A DNA stretch of 64,000 nucleotides from Pochonia chlamydosporia 170 (Eukaryota; Ascomycota; Sordariomycetes; Hypocreales; Clavicipitaceae). The notes beneath the pieces were generated by a model. The model worked only from the letters and a program-made list of their open reading frames with translations. It made no database searches and was not told where the DNA came from. The position numbers and the translations under genes were made by a program. Positions 49,494 through 59,508 of the stretch are shown one piece after another (the first letter of the stretch is position 1; the number at the start of each line of letters is the position of its first letter). The DNA is taken from assembly GCF_001653235.2 (NCBI RefSeq), contig NC_035794.1:3782001-3846000 (forward strand), written 5' to 3'.

Positions 49494-50786
49494 ATGGTTG
49501 CCACAATTCGTCAGTACAAGGCTGCTTGCGTGCAGGCTGAGCCTGGGTGGTTTGACCTTGAAAAGTCTGTTAAGAAGACCATTGACCTGATTACCGAAGC
49601 CGGCGAGAAAGGCTGTAAGCTTATTGCTTTTCCTGAGACTTGTAAGTTCTCCCACACCTGATCAGGTACTGCCAATGCTAACAAACTACAGGGATTCCTG
49701 GGTATGACTGGCGTAGAGTTTTCTCAAAATAACACACAACGGTACTAACTCGTCTCAAGATATCCTTATTGGCAATGGCGTGTCAACTACCAGGACTCAC
49801 TGCCACTGCTGAAGCAATATCACCAGAACAGTCTTCGACCAGATTCGGACGAAATGCGACGCATTCGAGAGGCCGCCAAATCCGCCCAGATCTATGTCTC
49901 GCTAGGATACTCTGAGATTGACGGCAATAGCCTGTACATGGCGCAAGTCATCATCGACCCAACTGGCACCGTCATCAACCACCGTCGCAAGATCAAGCCC
50001 ACGCACGTAGAACGACTAGTGTTTGGTGAGGGAACCGGCGACTCGCTTGATACGGTTGTCGAGACGGAAATTGGCGCTCTCGGTCACCTGAACTGCTGGG
50101 AAAATGTAATTCACCCTCACATACCATCAGTTCATACGATTCAACTAACGCTTTCAGATGAATCCATTCCTCAAGGCTCTCAGCTGCACTCAGTTCGAGC
50201 AAGTCCACGTCGCCGCCTGGCCTGTCTACCCTCCCGCCTCGACTCTCAAATATCCAGACCCATACACCAACATTTCCGACGTTCAATCCGAGCTGGTAAC
50301 ACCTGCGTACGCATATGAAACCGGGACATGGACCTTGGCACCCACGCAAGTCGTGACTCGTGAGGGTGCCCGCATGAATCTGCCTGCCCGTCTACAAAAC
50401 GACGAGGCAGCGCTTGACGCAGAGGCCGCAGTCATTGGCAACGGCTTTTCTAGAATCTATCGCCCCGATGGGTTCCGTGCCGTGGACGACCCCGCAAGAA
50501 CTTTTGACGGTCTTGTGTTGGTCGATATCGACTTAGATGAAAACTTGTTGACCAAGCGTCTGGCTGACTTTGTATGTTGCCCTACCTGTTGAGTTGGTGA
50601 ATAAGAGCTAACACAAAGCTGAATAAACAGGGTGGTCACTACATGAGACCGGATCTCATTCGTTTGCTTGTGGATAAGACGCCCAAGACATATGTTGTGG
50701 ATGCGAACGCGGCGGATCCCAAGACATTCCCTAGCACGTTGGAGAGACTTGGTCTGGGAAAGCCTCTTCCATCATCTGAACAGTAG
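49494..50786 (+). CDS. Nitrilase of the cyanide hydratase type
   Basis: Five exons (49494-49641, 49692-49701, 49760-50105, 50158-50571, 50631-50786) give 357 aa in phase. The carbon-nitrogen hydrolase triad is present: Glu48 (AFPETWIPGYPYW), Lys130 ([10 protein letters not shown]) and Cys165 (LNCWENMNP). The runs [51 protein letters not shown] and [14 protein letters not shown] follow fungal cyanide hydratase very closely. It therefore probably hydrates HCN to formamide, or acts as a closely related aliphatic/aryl nitrilase. Such enzymes form helical filaments in the cytosol and are cyanide-inducible in plant-associated fungi. Exon 2 is only 10 nt and codes for WIPG. Start context is CACCATGG. 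Confidence 0.93.
49692..49701 (+). other. 10-nt micro-exon of the nitrilase gene
   Basis: GGATTCCTGG between TACAG and GTATGA supplies part of W, then I, P and part of G of the active-site-adjacent ETWIPGYPYW. Without it the frame is broken, so correct splicing is essential. Confidence 0.85.
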
Positions 50787-51031
50787 TGTCTCTTTAGAAT
50801 TTTGTACATGATACTTTACTCCCTACTATTTCCACTCAGTTTCAAACACTGTCTTGGCTTGGATACGTAGATCGACAACTTTTCTTCCATCAGTAGCCAA
50901 GACTGTAATAAAATCACATTGATATTGATTATCCAAAGTATAGCCATTCAAGTTATCCATATTTCCTGGTCAACCAGTAAGAGTTGACAGCTCGCTGCAT
51001 GCAAGACTATTCATTTCCCGCGTCTTGGGGC
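50787..51031. other. Short convergent intergenic region
   Basis: Nothing seen besides the 3' flanks of the nitrilase and Cys-rich protein genes. Confidence 0.5.
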
Positions 51032-51490
51032 TCAGCAACCGCAACCACATGCGTAGCAGTCCCCTTGACCACAACCAGTGGTCAGGGCAGTCAAGGCACC
51101 CGTACAATCGCTGTCCGAGTTGCATGTCAGCCAGTTACCATATCCCCGGTTCTCAGCCATCCAGCACCAACCGCCGCCGCTGAGGTCAAGAAGGGGGTCG
51201 AGAATGCCACCGACGATGGGATCGACGAGGGCGACGCATCGCCTCCAGCAGTAGCCGGCTTGGCAACCGATATTAGCGCCGTACCAGCAACTGCGCTTCG
51301 AAACCGGATTAAGGCTCAACGCAGCAGGGTGCTCCTTGCATTCACGGATGTTGTTTGGGTCGACCTCAGTGGGGAGGATAGATATATCGACGTCCGTGAC
51401 ACCCAGGGCGCCACACTTGTCTTCAACGGTGGTGGACAGGACTGTGGTTGCCAAGAGGGCAATCGAAGCGAAGAGAAGTTTGAATTGCAT
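51032..51490 (-). CDS. Secreted cysteine-rich protein, 14 Cys
   Basis: One exon of 152 aa. Residues 1-18 are a strong signal peptide (MQFKLLFASIALLATTVLS). The mature protein has 14 cysteines, an even number, concentrated in the second half (SCWYGANIGCQAGYCWRRC, then GGWCWMAENRGYGNWLTC and a C-terminal CYACGCGC). A Lys-Arg pair (VSKRSC) before the Cys-rich part may be a Kex2 processing site, leaving a core of roughly 88 aa. The pattern resembles small secreted disulfide-rich proteins of plant- or insect-associated fungi, but I do not recognise a named family. Effector, antimicrobial or surface roles are possible. A TATATAA lies 100 bp upstream, so strong regulated expression is plausible. Confidence 0.85.
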   Translation of the reverse strand: MQFKLLFASIALLATTVLSTTVEDKCGALGVTDVDISILPTEVDPNNIRECKEHPAALSLNPVSKRSCWYGANIGCQAGYCWRRCVALVDPIVGGILDPLLDLSGGGWCWMAENRGYGNWLTCNSDSDCTGALTALTTGCGQGDCYACGCGC

Positions 51491-52506
51491 ATTGAAGAGG
51501 TGAGTTTGTTATGCTCGTGTAATTGGTAATGTGTGGTGGGTGAAATTGATTTTCGTCTTCACGTCCTTGTTGACAGGCTTTTCTCCCATTATATACTTTG
51601 AGATAGTTGTATCCTTCACCTTCAACAGGAACCATTGGCACGGAACCTGTTTAACTCTGGTATGTTAACCCTAACACTTGAAGAATGCGCAGTTGAGGTT
51701 CTGGTAACCATCATAAAATGACCGTTTCACAGGCACAGTAGTGTTGTGGCTTCAAACCCGTTACACACCTCCTGTAACCGTTGACTTAACATCGCGAACA
51801 TGGAACGGAACTTTCCACCAATTTACAACCTTTTGAGGAAACTTTGGCGGGGAAGAACGGAAAGGGGTCAAGATGTCTCATAGTGACACGTGAGAGCTCT
51901 CTGAATGGAGCAATGAAAACTCTACGATTCACAGCGCGGAATTCATATACTATATGAGAGACATACTTCTCTCGATGCCAGGAATGAGGTCTCAAATATC
52001 CCAGGAGTTGCCGGGGTCTACGGCAGATCGACTTGCGCCAACATGTTTTGGCCCGCCTGGTGTCTTAGCCACCAGGAGGTCGAGAACGTCACGACTCGGG
52101 ACTATACACAAATATCTAAAAGTATAGATAGTCGATTCTGACATATCCCTTTTTCTTTTGTGAATCGTAGATTACTTACCTCTTTTGTGGGGGAAATATG
52201 GAGGCAACGTTTGACGAGTGCCAATCAGGAAGGCGAATTGCATCGGCTTTGGTCGCCGATTGTTTCAGTATTCAAGTTCCAGTCTTTTGGGGCGTCATTA
52301 AAAATAATTTCATGAGAGTAAGTGCTAAGAAGAGGTAGTAAATACACGGGAGTCGGCCAAACAGATGAGTGTGTTGCGAAGAACAGCTTCATGTATCAAT
52401 TCTATATGCGTTGCCTCCCAGACAGTCCATGAGCCAAACAGCCAAACCAATAATTATACACGTGAAAACTGCCGGAATTTCTAAACCCTAGAGCGCATAA
52501 TTAGAT
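51491..52506. other. Intergenic region with TATA box
   Basis: About 1 kb without a gene. On the minus strand TATATAA at 51589-51595 is placed correctly for the Cys-rich protein gene. Confidence 0.5.
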
Positions 52507-53154
52507 TCACACTTTAACAGCTTCCATCTGTGCCTTGTGGAATGCCACAATCTCAGCCTCCTCCCGGATAGCCTTGGTTGCAGAGGGGCGTGCATCAATC
52601 CTGTCCTTCCAAGCAGCCAGATTCTTCAGATGGTCAATATTGACGCCAGAGCGGCTGTTCCAAAGGGTAGCCCACACATAAGCATCAGCCACGGTGAGTT
52701 TCTCGCCGAAAAGGTATGGTCGGCCATCAGCGAGTCGGTCATCCAAGCGCCCATATGCCATCAGCAACTTGCGACTGTTAAACTCGATGCCTTGCTCAGT
52801 CATGAGCTTGCGCATCAAAGGGATGTGTTTCTGCGCAATCTCAGTCGCGACAAAAACAAGAAACTGGTCCATTTTAACACGGTCTAGTGTTCCCGGTAGA
52901 GGGATGAGACCGGCTTCCGGGTACTGATCTGCCAGAAACGATGCAATAATGATGGTTTCTGAGATCACACCGTCGTCTTTGTCTAGTTTAAGTGCTGGTA
53001 CGTAAAGTAGTGGGTTGACGGCGGCGAAATCCTCGCCATTTGAGGTTGTTTTGCCAAAAACGTCGAAGTGCACAAGCTCAGGTTCGAGAGCGAGCTCGTT
53101 CGCCACGAGTTGAGCGGCACGAGAGCAGGTATCGTAGGCAATGTACAGCTTCAT
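52507..53154 (-). CDS. Glutathione S-transferase
   Basis: One exon of 215 aa. The N-terminal thioredoxin-like domain starts MKLYIAYDTCSRAAQLVANE and has the cis-Pro and glutathione-binding YVPALKLDKDDGVISETIII (cis-Pro, then Glu-Thr in place of the usual Glu-Ser). The all-helical C-terminal domain has the N-capping motif KLTVADAYVWATL. The sequence looks most like bacterial-type (beta class, GstA) enzymes that fungi also carry. In those a Cys near the N-terminus (here Cys10) can replace the Tyr or Ser that activates glutathione. The role is conjugation or reduction of electrophiles in the cytosol. An AT-rich TATA-like segment (TATATAATAAAAG on the minus strand) lies about 100 bp before the start. 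No intron; a bacterial origin is possible but unproven. Confidence 0.9.
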   Translation of the reverse strand: MKLYIAYDTCSRAAQLVANELALEPELVHFDVFGKTTSNGEDFAAVNPLLYVPALKLDKDDGVISETIIIASFLADQYPEAGLIPLPGTLDRVKMDQFLVFVATEIAQKHIPLMRKLMTEQGIEFNSRKLLMAYGRLDDRLADGRPYLFGEKLTVADAYVWATLWNSRSGVNIDHLKNLAAWKDRIDARPSATKAIREEAEIVAFHKAQMEAVKV

Positions 53155-54282
53155 GTTGGGGATGAGTAGGATTAATAGAATGGTGTATTGATTGGAACCA
53201 AGGCTGTTGCTATCCTAGTTCACATTACTTTGTTAACAGTGAGCTGGGACTTTTATTATATATTCATCGGCCGATAACGATGATTTCCTATTCATGTTGA
53301 CGACAAATCCGAATGGATTACTAACTACATAGTTCACTCAGCGCGGTAATTTGGGGAACTTTTTGCGCTGCCGCATGTTTGTCAGCCATGGCGTCTGGGT
53401 CTTGGTCACTTGTCTTAGCTTTGGCAACTTTTTGCGATGGACTTGTTGAAACTTGAGCTAATCGCTGAAGAGGCATGGTGCGCCACCAACATTGGATCGC
53501 AAATACTTGCCAGTTCTTCGCTCACGTTTGTCGTGGTTTACCCTGTAGTTCTGGTGGTGCAAGGTGTTTCGGAAAACATATTGCGACTCACATAGGAAAC
53601 GAAGGTAGACTTAGAAATCAAGATTAATTCTTATGGGATATTCACACGTGCAGTTGTATTGTATCAATTCTCAGGTCGCTGTTCCATGTTCTTCTTACGT
53701 ATACTGGCGGTTTTACGCGATTTCTTCACGCCAACATCACCTTCCGGTGGCAGCAACTCAGGCATGTATACAGTTCTAGCCTAAGTACCTTACGAGAGGG
53801 ATTTAACCTTAGTCGAACTTGGAACCGGCCATGTTAAGAATGTTAATGTACTGTTTAATGATAACCTGCTCCGGAAAGACTACGGGATTGTGTCTGCTGG
53901 TCGCACTCCTGACCATACTCTTGGTTTTCTTACACATTTAACTTTTACCGTCCCAATTACTGCCACTTGCTACTAAATACACTTATTATATCTGTCGGTC
54001 GATGTTGAGCTGTCTATTTCGGCGGAAGTCTCTCTGAGGAAACCGTCTGTAAGCCGCCTCCAAGATTTACATACAACCTCCACTCCACGCCCACGCCCTT
54101 CGTATGTCAGCAATGGTCCAGTGGCTCAGCATAACTAGAGTTTTAGATTTTAAACCATCTGTTGGTATCCAATCCTTCCTCTTACATCTTGTTGTGCATA
54201 CAATCTTGCAACTCTTCCTCCTTGCATTCTGTTCTGCTTTCCCTCTTGTGTTTCACCCCTCATTTGAAGCCAAGACATCACA
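53155..54282. other. Divergent intergenic region
   Basis: About 1.1 kb between the glutathione S-transferase and racemase genes; no gene seen. The final 100 bp are CT-rich, like the leaders of other genes here. Confidence 0.5.
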
Positions 54283-54987
54283 ATGAAAACGATCGGCATC
54301 ATCGGCGGCATGGCTTGGCCCAGCACGATAAACTATTACAGGACCATAAACGAATACTACAAGGAATACACAAAAGCCCCCGGCTTAGAATCGCCAACCC
54401 TTGTCATCACCCAACCGAATCTCGCACTCATTGACAAGTTAGAAGAGGAAGGAAAGTGGGACGATGTTGGCAAGTTGCTCGTCGCAGAAGCCACCAAACT
54501 GAAAGCAGCGGGAGCAGAATTCTTTCTAATGGCCTGCAACACGGTCCATATTGCTGACGCATATGTTACGGAGCACGCACCTCTGCCAATGCTTCACATC
54601 GTTGATGCAGCAGCAAAAATAGCGTCGGATCGTGGCTTCGGTACCGTGGGCCTCCTTGGGAGCCAGTACACTATGACTGGATCTTACTTTGTTGGGAGAC
54701 TAAAGCAAAAGTACAACATTACCGCTATGGTCCCAGACGAAAAGGATCAGGCGATTATCCAGGGTGCGCTTCAGAACGAGCTTGCGAAGGGTGTCTTCCG
54801 GCCCGAGACTAGGCAGCAGTTCAAGGAGGCTATTGAGGATCTCGTTACCAAGGGATGTCAGGCGATTATACTTGGATGTACTGAGTTTGGGCTGCTCGTG
54901 AAACAGGAAGATAGCACTGTACCCATTATTGACACTGGAATTGTCCATGCCAAAGCTGCAGTGGAATTTGCCGTGGCTGGAGAGTGA
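54283..54987 (+). CDS. Aspartate/glutamate racemase family protein
   Basis: One exon of 234 aa, the normal family length. The start is TIGIIGGMAWPSTINYYR, a phosphate-type loop of Asp/Glu racemases. The two catalytic cysteines are both present and well placed: Cys85 in MACNT and Cys199 in GCTEF. Cofactor-independent racemases of this type interconvert L- and D-Asp or L- and D-Glu; some members act on other amino acids or as maleate isomerases and hydantoin racemases. The closest pattern I know is bacterial (YgeA-like), and the gene has no intron, so horizontal acquisition is plausible. Cytosolic. No D-amino-acid oxidase, NRPS or peptidoglycan-related gene is nearby to show its use. Confidence 0.9.
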   Translation: MKTIGIIGGMAWPSTINYYRTINEYYKEYTKAPGLESPTLVITQPNLALIDKLEEEGKWDDVGKLLVAEATKLKAAGAEFFLMACNTVHIADAYVTEHAPLPMLHIVDAAAKIASDRGFGTVGLLGSQYTMTGSYFVGRLKQKYNITAMVPDEKDQAIIQGALQNELAKGVFRPETRQQFKEAIEDLVTKGCQAIILGCTEFGLLVKQEDSTVPIIDTGIVHAKAAVEFAVAGE

Positions 54988-55412
54988 TTGGCAGGGGCCT
55001 TTGACGGACTTATATCTCTAGAGAGACAATGAGAGAAGTTATCTTAACTGGGTGGTTATCCGTAGCGCAAAGGGACAGGCCGGAGTAGCTGTAGTCCCCA
55101 ATTACTATCAAACCGTCTATCTTGAGCAGTTTTTGCTAGGTTCACATCTCTCAGGACTGCTCGTATCAATGACTTCAATGTCATTGACCTAAGTCTCTCC
55201 AAAGCATCGTGTAACGGATGTGGGAAGATCGTAGGAACAAGTGGCTTGATCACAACACAAGGCTTCTTGGAGGAAGGCTGATCATGAAGCGTAAATTTCT
55301 CATGATCATAAGCCAGCCTTCAATATACACTCATTTCAATATTTGACCAGTTATCACATTGTGGCCAGACCGAAATGCTCTTGATGGGCACCCGTCTGTG
55401 CATTTGATTTGG
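54988..55412. other. Convergent intergenic region
   Basis: About 0.4 kb; contains a possible hairpin, AAGGCTG-ATCATGA...TCATGAT-...CAGCCTT at 55261-55320, which could act in 3' end formation. Confidence 0.4.
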
Positions 55413-56357
55413 TCATTGCCGCATCTCCTTAGGCACCAACTGTTCCAAAATGCCGCCTTCAACAAGCCTTTTGCACTCATTCTCCATTTCGTTGATTCGT
55501 GAGAGGTCTTCGTCGGGCTCAACTTCCCAGCTGTCCTCGTCTGAAGCAGTGATATCAGCAAGGAGATGGGCAATGGATTCATACTGCCCGTGCCAGCATT
55601 TGCTAATTATGTCATCGCATCTCAAATTTCCGATAGGTGGAAAATGCATGTCCTGAAGCTTCTTCATCCGGATAAGACCATTATCCCGTCCATGCCATTC
55701 TTCTTCATAGGGCTCCAACCCTCTTGTTAGACAGTAAAAGACCGACCCCAGGGCAAATTGCTCGGTTCGAGCACCAGCCTGCCCGTAAGTTCCACGATCT
55801 TCACCACCTTCTGGCCCAAGGAGCCTTGCGAAAGGCTCTGTTCCAGCCAAGAGGTCGTCGCTCACTTTGATGGTGCGGTCGAAATCCGCCAACTTTACCA
55901 GGCCCGAATGAAACAGCAGAACGTTGCCTGGACGGATATCACAATGGGTCAGCCCAAGTTTTTCCATCCAGCTGCAGGCGGAAATTATCTGCTTCATCCA
56001 TATGAAGCAATGTTCAAGAGGCTGTAACTTGGTGACTTGCAGCACTTTATGGTGCGATGAGTCTCGAATTTGACCTTGTCGTAGCAGTGACTGGAGATTT
56101 GCTTGTTCAGCTGCTTCCAAAAATATCACTTCATCAATGTGGTAGAAGCTGCGAATAATGTATGGCGATGGAGGGCGTTGATTGAACATGGCGAAGATAC
56201 TCTGTTCAATTGCAAGCTTTTCTGCCCGACCTGGACGAGCCCTCTTGGCGACAATGAATCGATTTATCTTGAATGTAAATCCAGTGCTGCCAAGACTGAT
56301 TAATTGTGGCTGAACAACAGATTCCCCATTGAGATTCGGGATGCCTTGACTGACCAT
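55413..56357 (-). CDS. Divergent fungal protein kinase-like protein (DFD in place of DFG)
   Basis: One exon of 314 aa from the first true ATG; the frame extends ten codons upstream only from a TTG. Kinase marks: a loose Gly-rich loop (SLGSTGFTFK), VAK with Lys38, catalytic loop THCDIRPGNVLL (Asp140, Asn145) and the metal-binding position ADFDRT (Asp158) with Asp instead of Gly. The activation segment reads FARLLGPEGGEDRGTYGQAGARTEQFALGSVFY, which I have seen in a large, unnamed family of short fungal kinases. HCD replaces HRD. Lys, both Asp and Asn remain, so catalysis is possible but autoregulation must differ. No other domain is attached. It lies next to an SRPK-type kinase on the same strand, but the two are not closely alike. 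Confidence 0.82.
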   Translation of the reverse strand: MVSQGIPNLNGESVVQPQLISLGSTGFTFKINRFIVAKRARPGRAEKLAIEQSIFAMFNQRPPSPYIIRSFYHIDEVIFLEAAEQANLQSLLRQGQIRDSSHHKVLQVTKLQPLEHCFIWMKQIISACSWMEKLGLTHCDIRPGNVLLFHSGLVKLADFDRTIKVSDDLLAGTEPFARLLGPEGGEDRGTYGQAGARTEQFALGSVFYCLTRGLEPYEEEWHGRDNGLIRMKKLQDMHFPPIGNLRCDDIISKCWHGQYESIAHLLADITASDEDSWEVEPDEDLSRINEMENECKRLVEGGILEQLVPKEMRQ

Positions 56358-57021
56358 GTTTACAAGTATGACGGAAGAAAGAGGCAACGACCGGAGTTAC
56401 TTTGCCCGCAGGTGTTTCAGCAATAAAACACAACTTAGTACAAGACCGCTGAGTAAGCAGATTACGCAAACCGGCTTTTCCAATCTGAGCGAAGTTTCAA
56501 AAAGACAACAACCAACAACATTTCAGTCTTCATGCACTTCCCTAGAGACTCTCAGCCGGAGCTTGACCCGCGTGGTGTTCTGCGAGTGCAACTGGTTACA
56601 AATTCCGTCAAAAATTGACGATTGAGTCATCTAATCTAGCAAAAGGGGACGGTCTGCTGATGCAGAGAGATAATCATACATCAGTTGACAGACTCTAAGG
56701 TTGGTTCAACGTTTGCGCATTAAATACATCAAGTACAATCCGATCTTGACCTGTGCGAACAGTGGGGAAACGGGTCAGCACTCTAATGAGAGCTTAAAGC
56801 AATGCGTTCAAGGCCAAAAACATGTTGTAGATGGTTAAAGTCTATATATATACAATACTAATGTTGAGCCGAGAGTGTGAACTTTGCTGCTTCCGCCTCT
56901 TTTGAGATTAGTGCTTTCAAAAACTCCTTCCTTGCTGTATAACGTCGATACTGATACATGATCGATGAATATGCACTTAATCAAGTCATGTCCTGTATCA
57001 TGAATAACGCTGACTCAATCC
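56358..57021. other. Intergenic region between two kinase genes
   Basis: About 0.65 kb; no gene seen. Confidence 0.5.
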
Positions 57022-58532
57022 CTACTCCTTTGAAGGAAAGTCTTCGTACAGCCACGGATCTTTAAGCAACTCCTTGGCTGTACTTCGCTCTTCTGGATCC
57101 CACTTTATCATCCTTCTGGCGAACTCTAAAAACTTGTCCTTTTCCTGACCGCTAATACTAGAGACGGTATTCTTGAGGTCGAAATTGTCAGGCACCAGCT
57201 CAGGTTGCTTCAAATCACCTACAGCAAGGAGTTAGCAGGCTTGTTTCATATCTCTCAAGAGGAGAGGACTAACCATTCGGCTTATAAAACAATGCCGTCC
57301 TCCGACCCGAAGAAAGCATGGCTCGGGGTGGCGGTCCCAGTAGTTTGGTGAGCTGAGCAAGGTGCAGACTTTCGTTATACTCGCCCTCGTTTTTCTCATC
57401 GATTGGATTAAACAGCCTTTTACCTTCTAGTAGCTCCCATATCTGCAACAATAAGTTGTGAGCGATCTGCCAATTTGTATCTAGTTATCAGCTAGGGTCT
57501 TACCAAGACACCGAGACTCCATATATCTGCACTATATGAGTAGCCGGCATCGAGAATGACTTCTGGCGCCCGATAGGGCTCTGCCTGGATACAGCCGGTT
57601 TGTTGTGTCTTGCCTGATACCGATAGGCCAAAGTCGCTGATTTGAACCATCCCCGTGGGTTTTAAAAGATGTCCAAAGTCATTTCGGGAAAGATATATAG
57701 TACAGTCAGCTGTAACCTTTTGCGGCGATGGGCTGGCATATTCGTCGTGGGCAGCGCTTTCTAAGATTGCTGGGTCTTCAACTTTCACCAGTATGTTGTC
57801 TGGCTTTAAGTCTGGTCATGTGTTGGAAAACTGGGCTGTTGGCTGCCTGGAGGGTGGGAGACGCACCTGTATGAATGATCTGACACTCTGAATGCAAGTA
57901 GTCTATTCCATGGAGAACCATTTGCAAAATGACCTTGAGGAGCCTGGAAGGGATGACTCCCTTCCCAAATCTCCGGCAGTACAACCATAATGGTTCTCTC
58001 AAAGGTTCAAGCACTAAGCATATGTGTTTCCCAGAGGCGGCTTGGATTGTGAAGGAGCCCAGTAGCCTCCTGACAAAGTGCCAGCCATCATGTCGTTTAT
58101 TTGCTTGGGAAATATGCTGGAGGATGGCAAGCTCGTTTTCAGCTGCATTCCGACGTGATTGATGCTCAATAGAGTTTATCTTTAGAGCAACATATCGCTC
58201 CTGGCACCACCGCCAGCTATTGTGGGAGCGGTTAGACAAAACGTGCAGTTTCTATCAGAAATTGGGAAGTGGGAAATGCACCGGTAAAGATCTCGTGCTA
58301 GCCAGACTGTTGAACTTGACCCATAGCCGAGTTTGGTGGCAATCTGGTATCTGCCGTGGAGCACTTGGCCAACCTTGGCTGGATAGAAACAGTCGGTGTG
58401 GTAATACGGAGTATTCTCTTCCTCAATTGGTGAGAAAGCATCAAGTCGTGGTGCAATTGCTGTAGGTGACGGCCAAGGAGAATGTCGGAGTGCCGCGAGA
58501 GGCCGGGTGACGTACTGTTTGAGTGAATTCAT
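57022..58532 (-). CDS. SRPK-type serine/threonine protein kinase
   Basis: Five exons (58282-58532, 57867-58216, 57504-57811, 57274-57442, 57022-57218) give 424 aa with all phases fitting. After a short leader comes the SRPK entry motif EEENTPYYHTDCFYPAKVG and GRYQIATKLGYGSSSTVWLA (Gly-rich loop). YVALKIN supplies the Lys, IIHTDLKPDNILV is the catalytic loop, and SDFGLSV the metal loop. The typical split kinase domain then follows, with QAEPYRAPEVILDAGYSYSADIW and ending KWDPEERSTAKELLKDPWL. The spacer insert of classical SRPKs is reduced to a short loop. SRPKs phosphorylate Arg/Ser repeats of splicing and mRNA export factors. Filamentous fungi hold many lineage-specific short copies such as this one, whose targets are unknown. 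The ATG at 58532 is the first in frame and somewhat uncertain. Confidence 0.87.
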
Positions 58533-59508
58533 TGGGCAGTGAAGAATTGGTTTGATGCTGACATCTGAAATTGTCAGGGAGGTTGGTTTGACCACCCTGA
58601 TATTGCCTGATGAGGCCAAAAGGCAACAATGAGTGGAAGTTGGTCAGTTGGCGGCTCAATGACGCCACTGCAACGCCAAAGTTGCACGCAGTCTCACGGG
58701 TGTCAATTTCTGATACTAAGATCAAATTCTTGAAGGCGAACAAATGTTGGAATTGAGGAAACGTGTCTTGGTTAGGGGTATTCGAGCATGTTGGGTGTTG
58801 TCTTGTGTTATTTTCTGTTACCAATTTGATACCCAAAATGGAACTGCCGACGAGGTAACTAACCCAACCAACTCACCCTGTCATGTGCCAACCCTAACTC
58901 TGAGGGCTAGATAGTCGTCATTATAATGGTTCAGCTTAAACGTAGAATTCACTTGCAACAAGCGTCAGTAATAACCCTGATTTACCAGACGCTCTCGCAC
59001 GATAATTGAAGTCCAGATTAGTTTATGCCGTGATGAGTGTGGTCATACAATCTGATCGGCACTTGTTCTTGTGGCCCCACTTGCCAATCCAGCCGTCGCA
59101 GAAAGTTGCCAGTTTCAACCCAATTTTGTCACGTCGCAAATAGTTGCCCATCCACATCGCAATTTGTCACAAGAATGAATTTCGCATACAGAACAATTTT
59201 GGCTGGCTGAATTATATAGGCGACATTTATAACCGTAATTACTAAGAATCTATTTTGGCATTAGCAATTCCATCTTACGAAAATAGTTCTTTCAGTTGCC
59301 AAGCGTACAGACAGTCCATAGTTTAGGTTCCGCCGGGCGTGCTGTATAAATTGACACGCATGGGTAGCAATAACGAAAGCATGAAAAGACAGGTTGTTAT
59401 ATTTGCATGAAATCAGAAATATTGATCCCTTTTACTCAAGTTTACCGTAATTAGCTCTGCGAATAACCTCAGCTACAGAATCAACCAGTCTTACGCCATC
59501 AGACGACA
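58533..59508. other. Divergent intergenic region
   Basis: About 1 kb between kinase and MFS genes. A TATAAAT at 59344-59350 may serve the MFS gene. No other feature seen. Confidence 0.5.
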
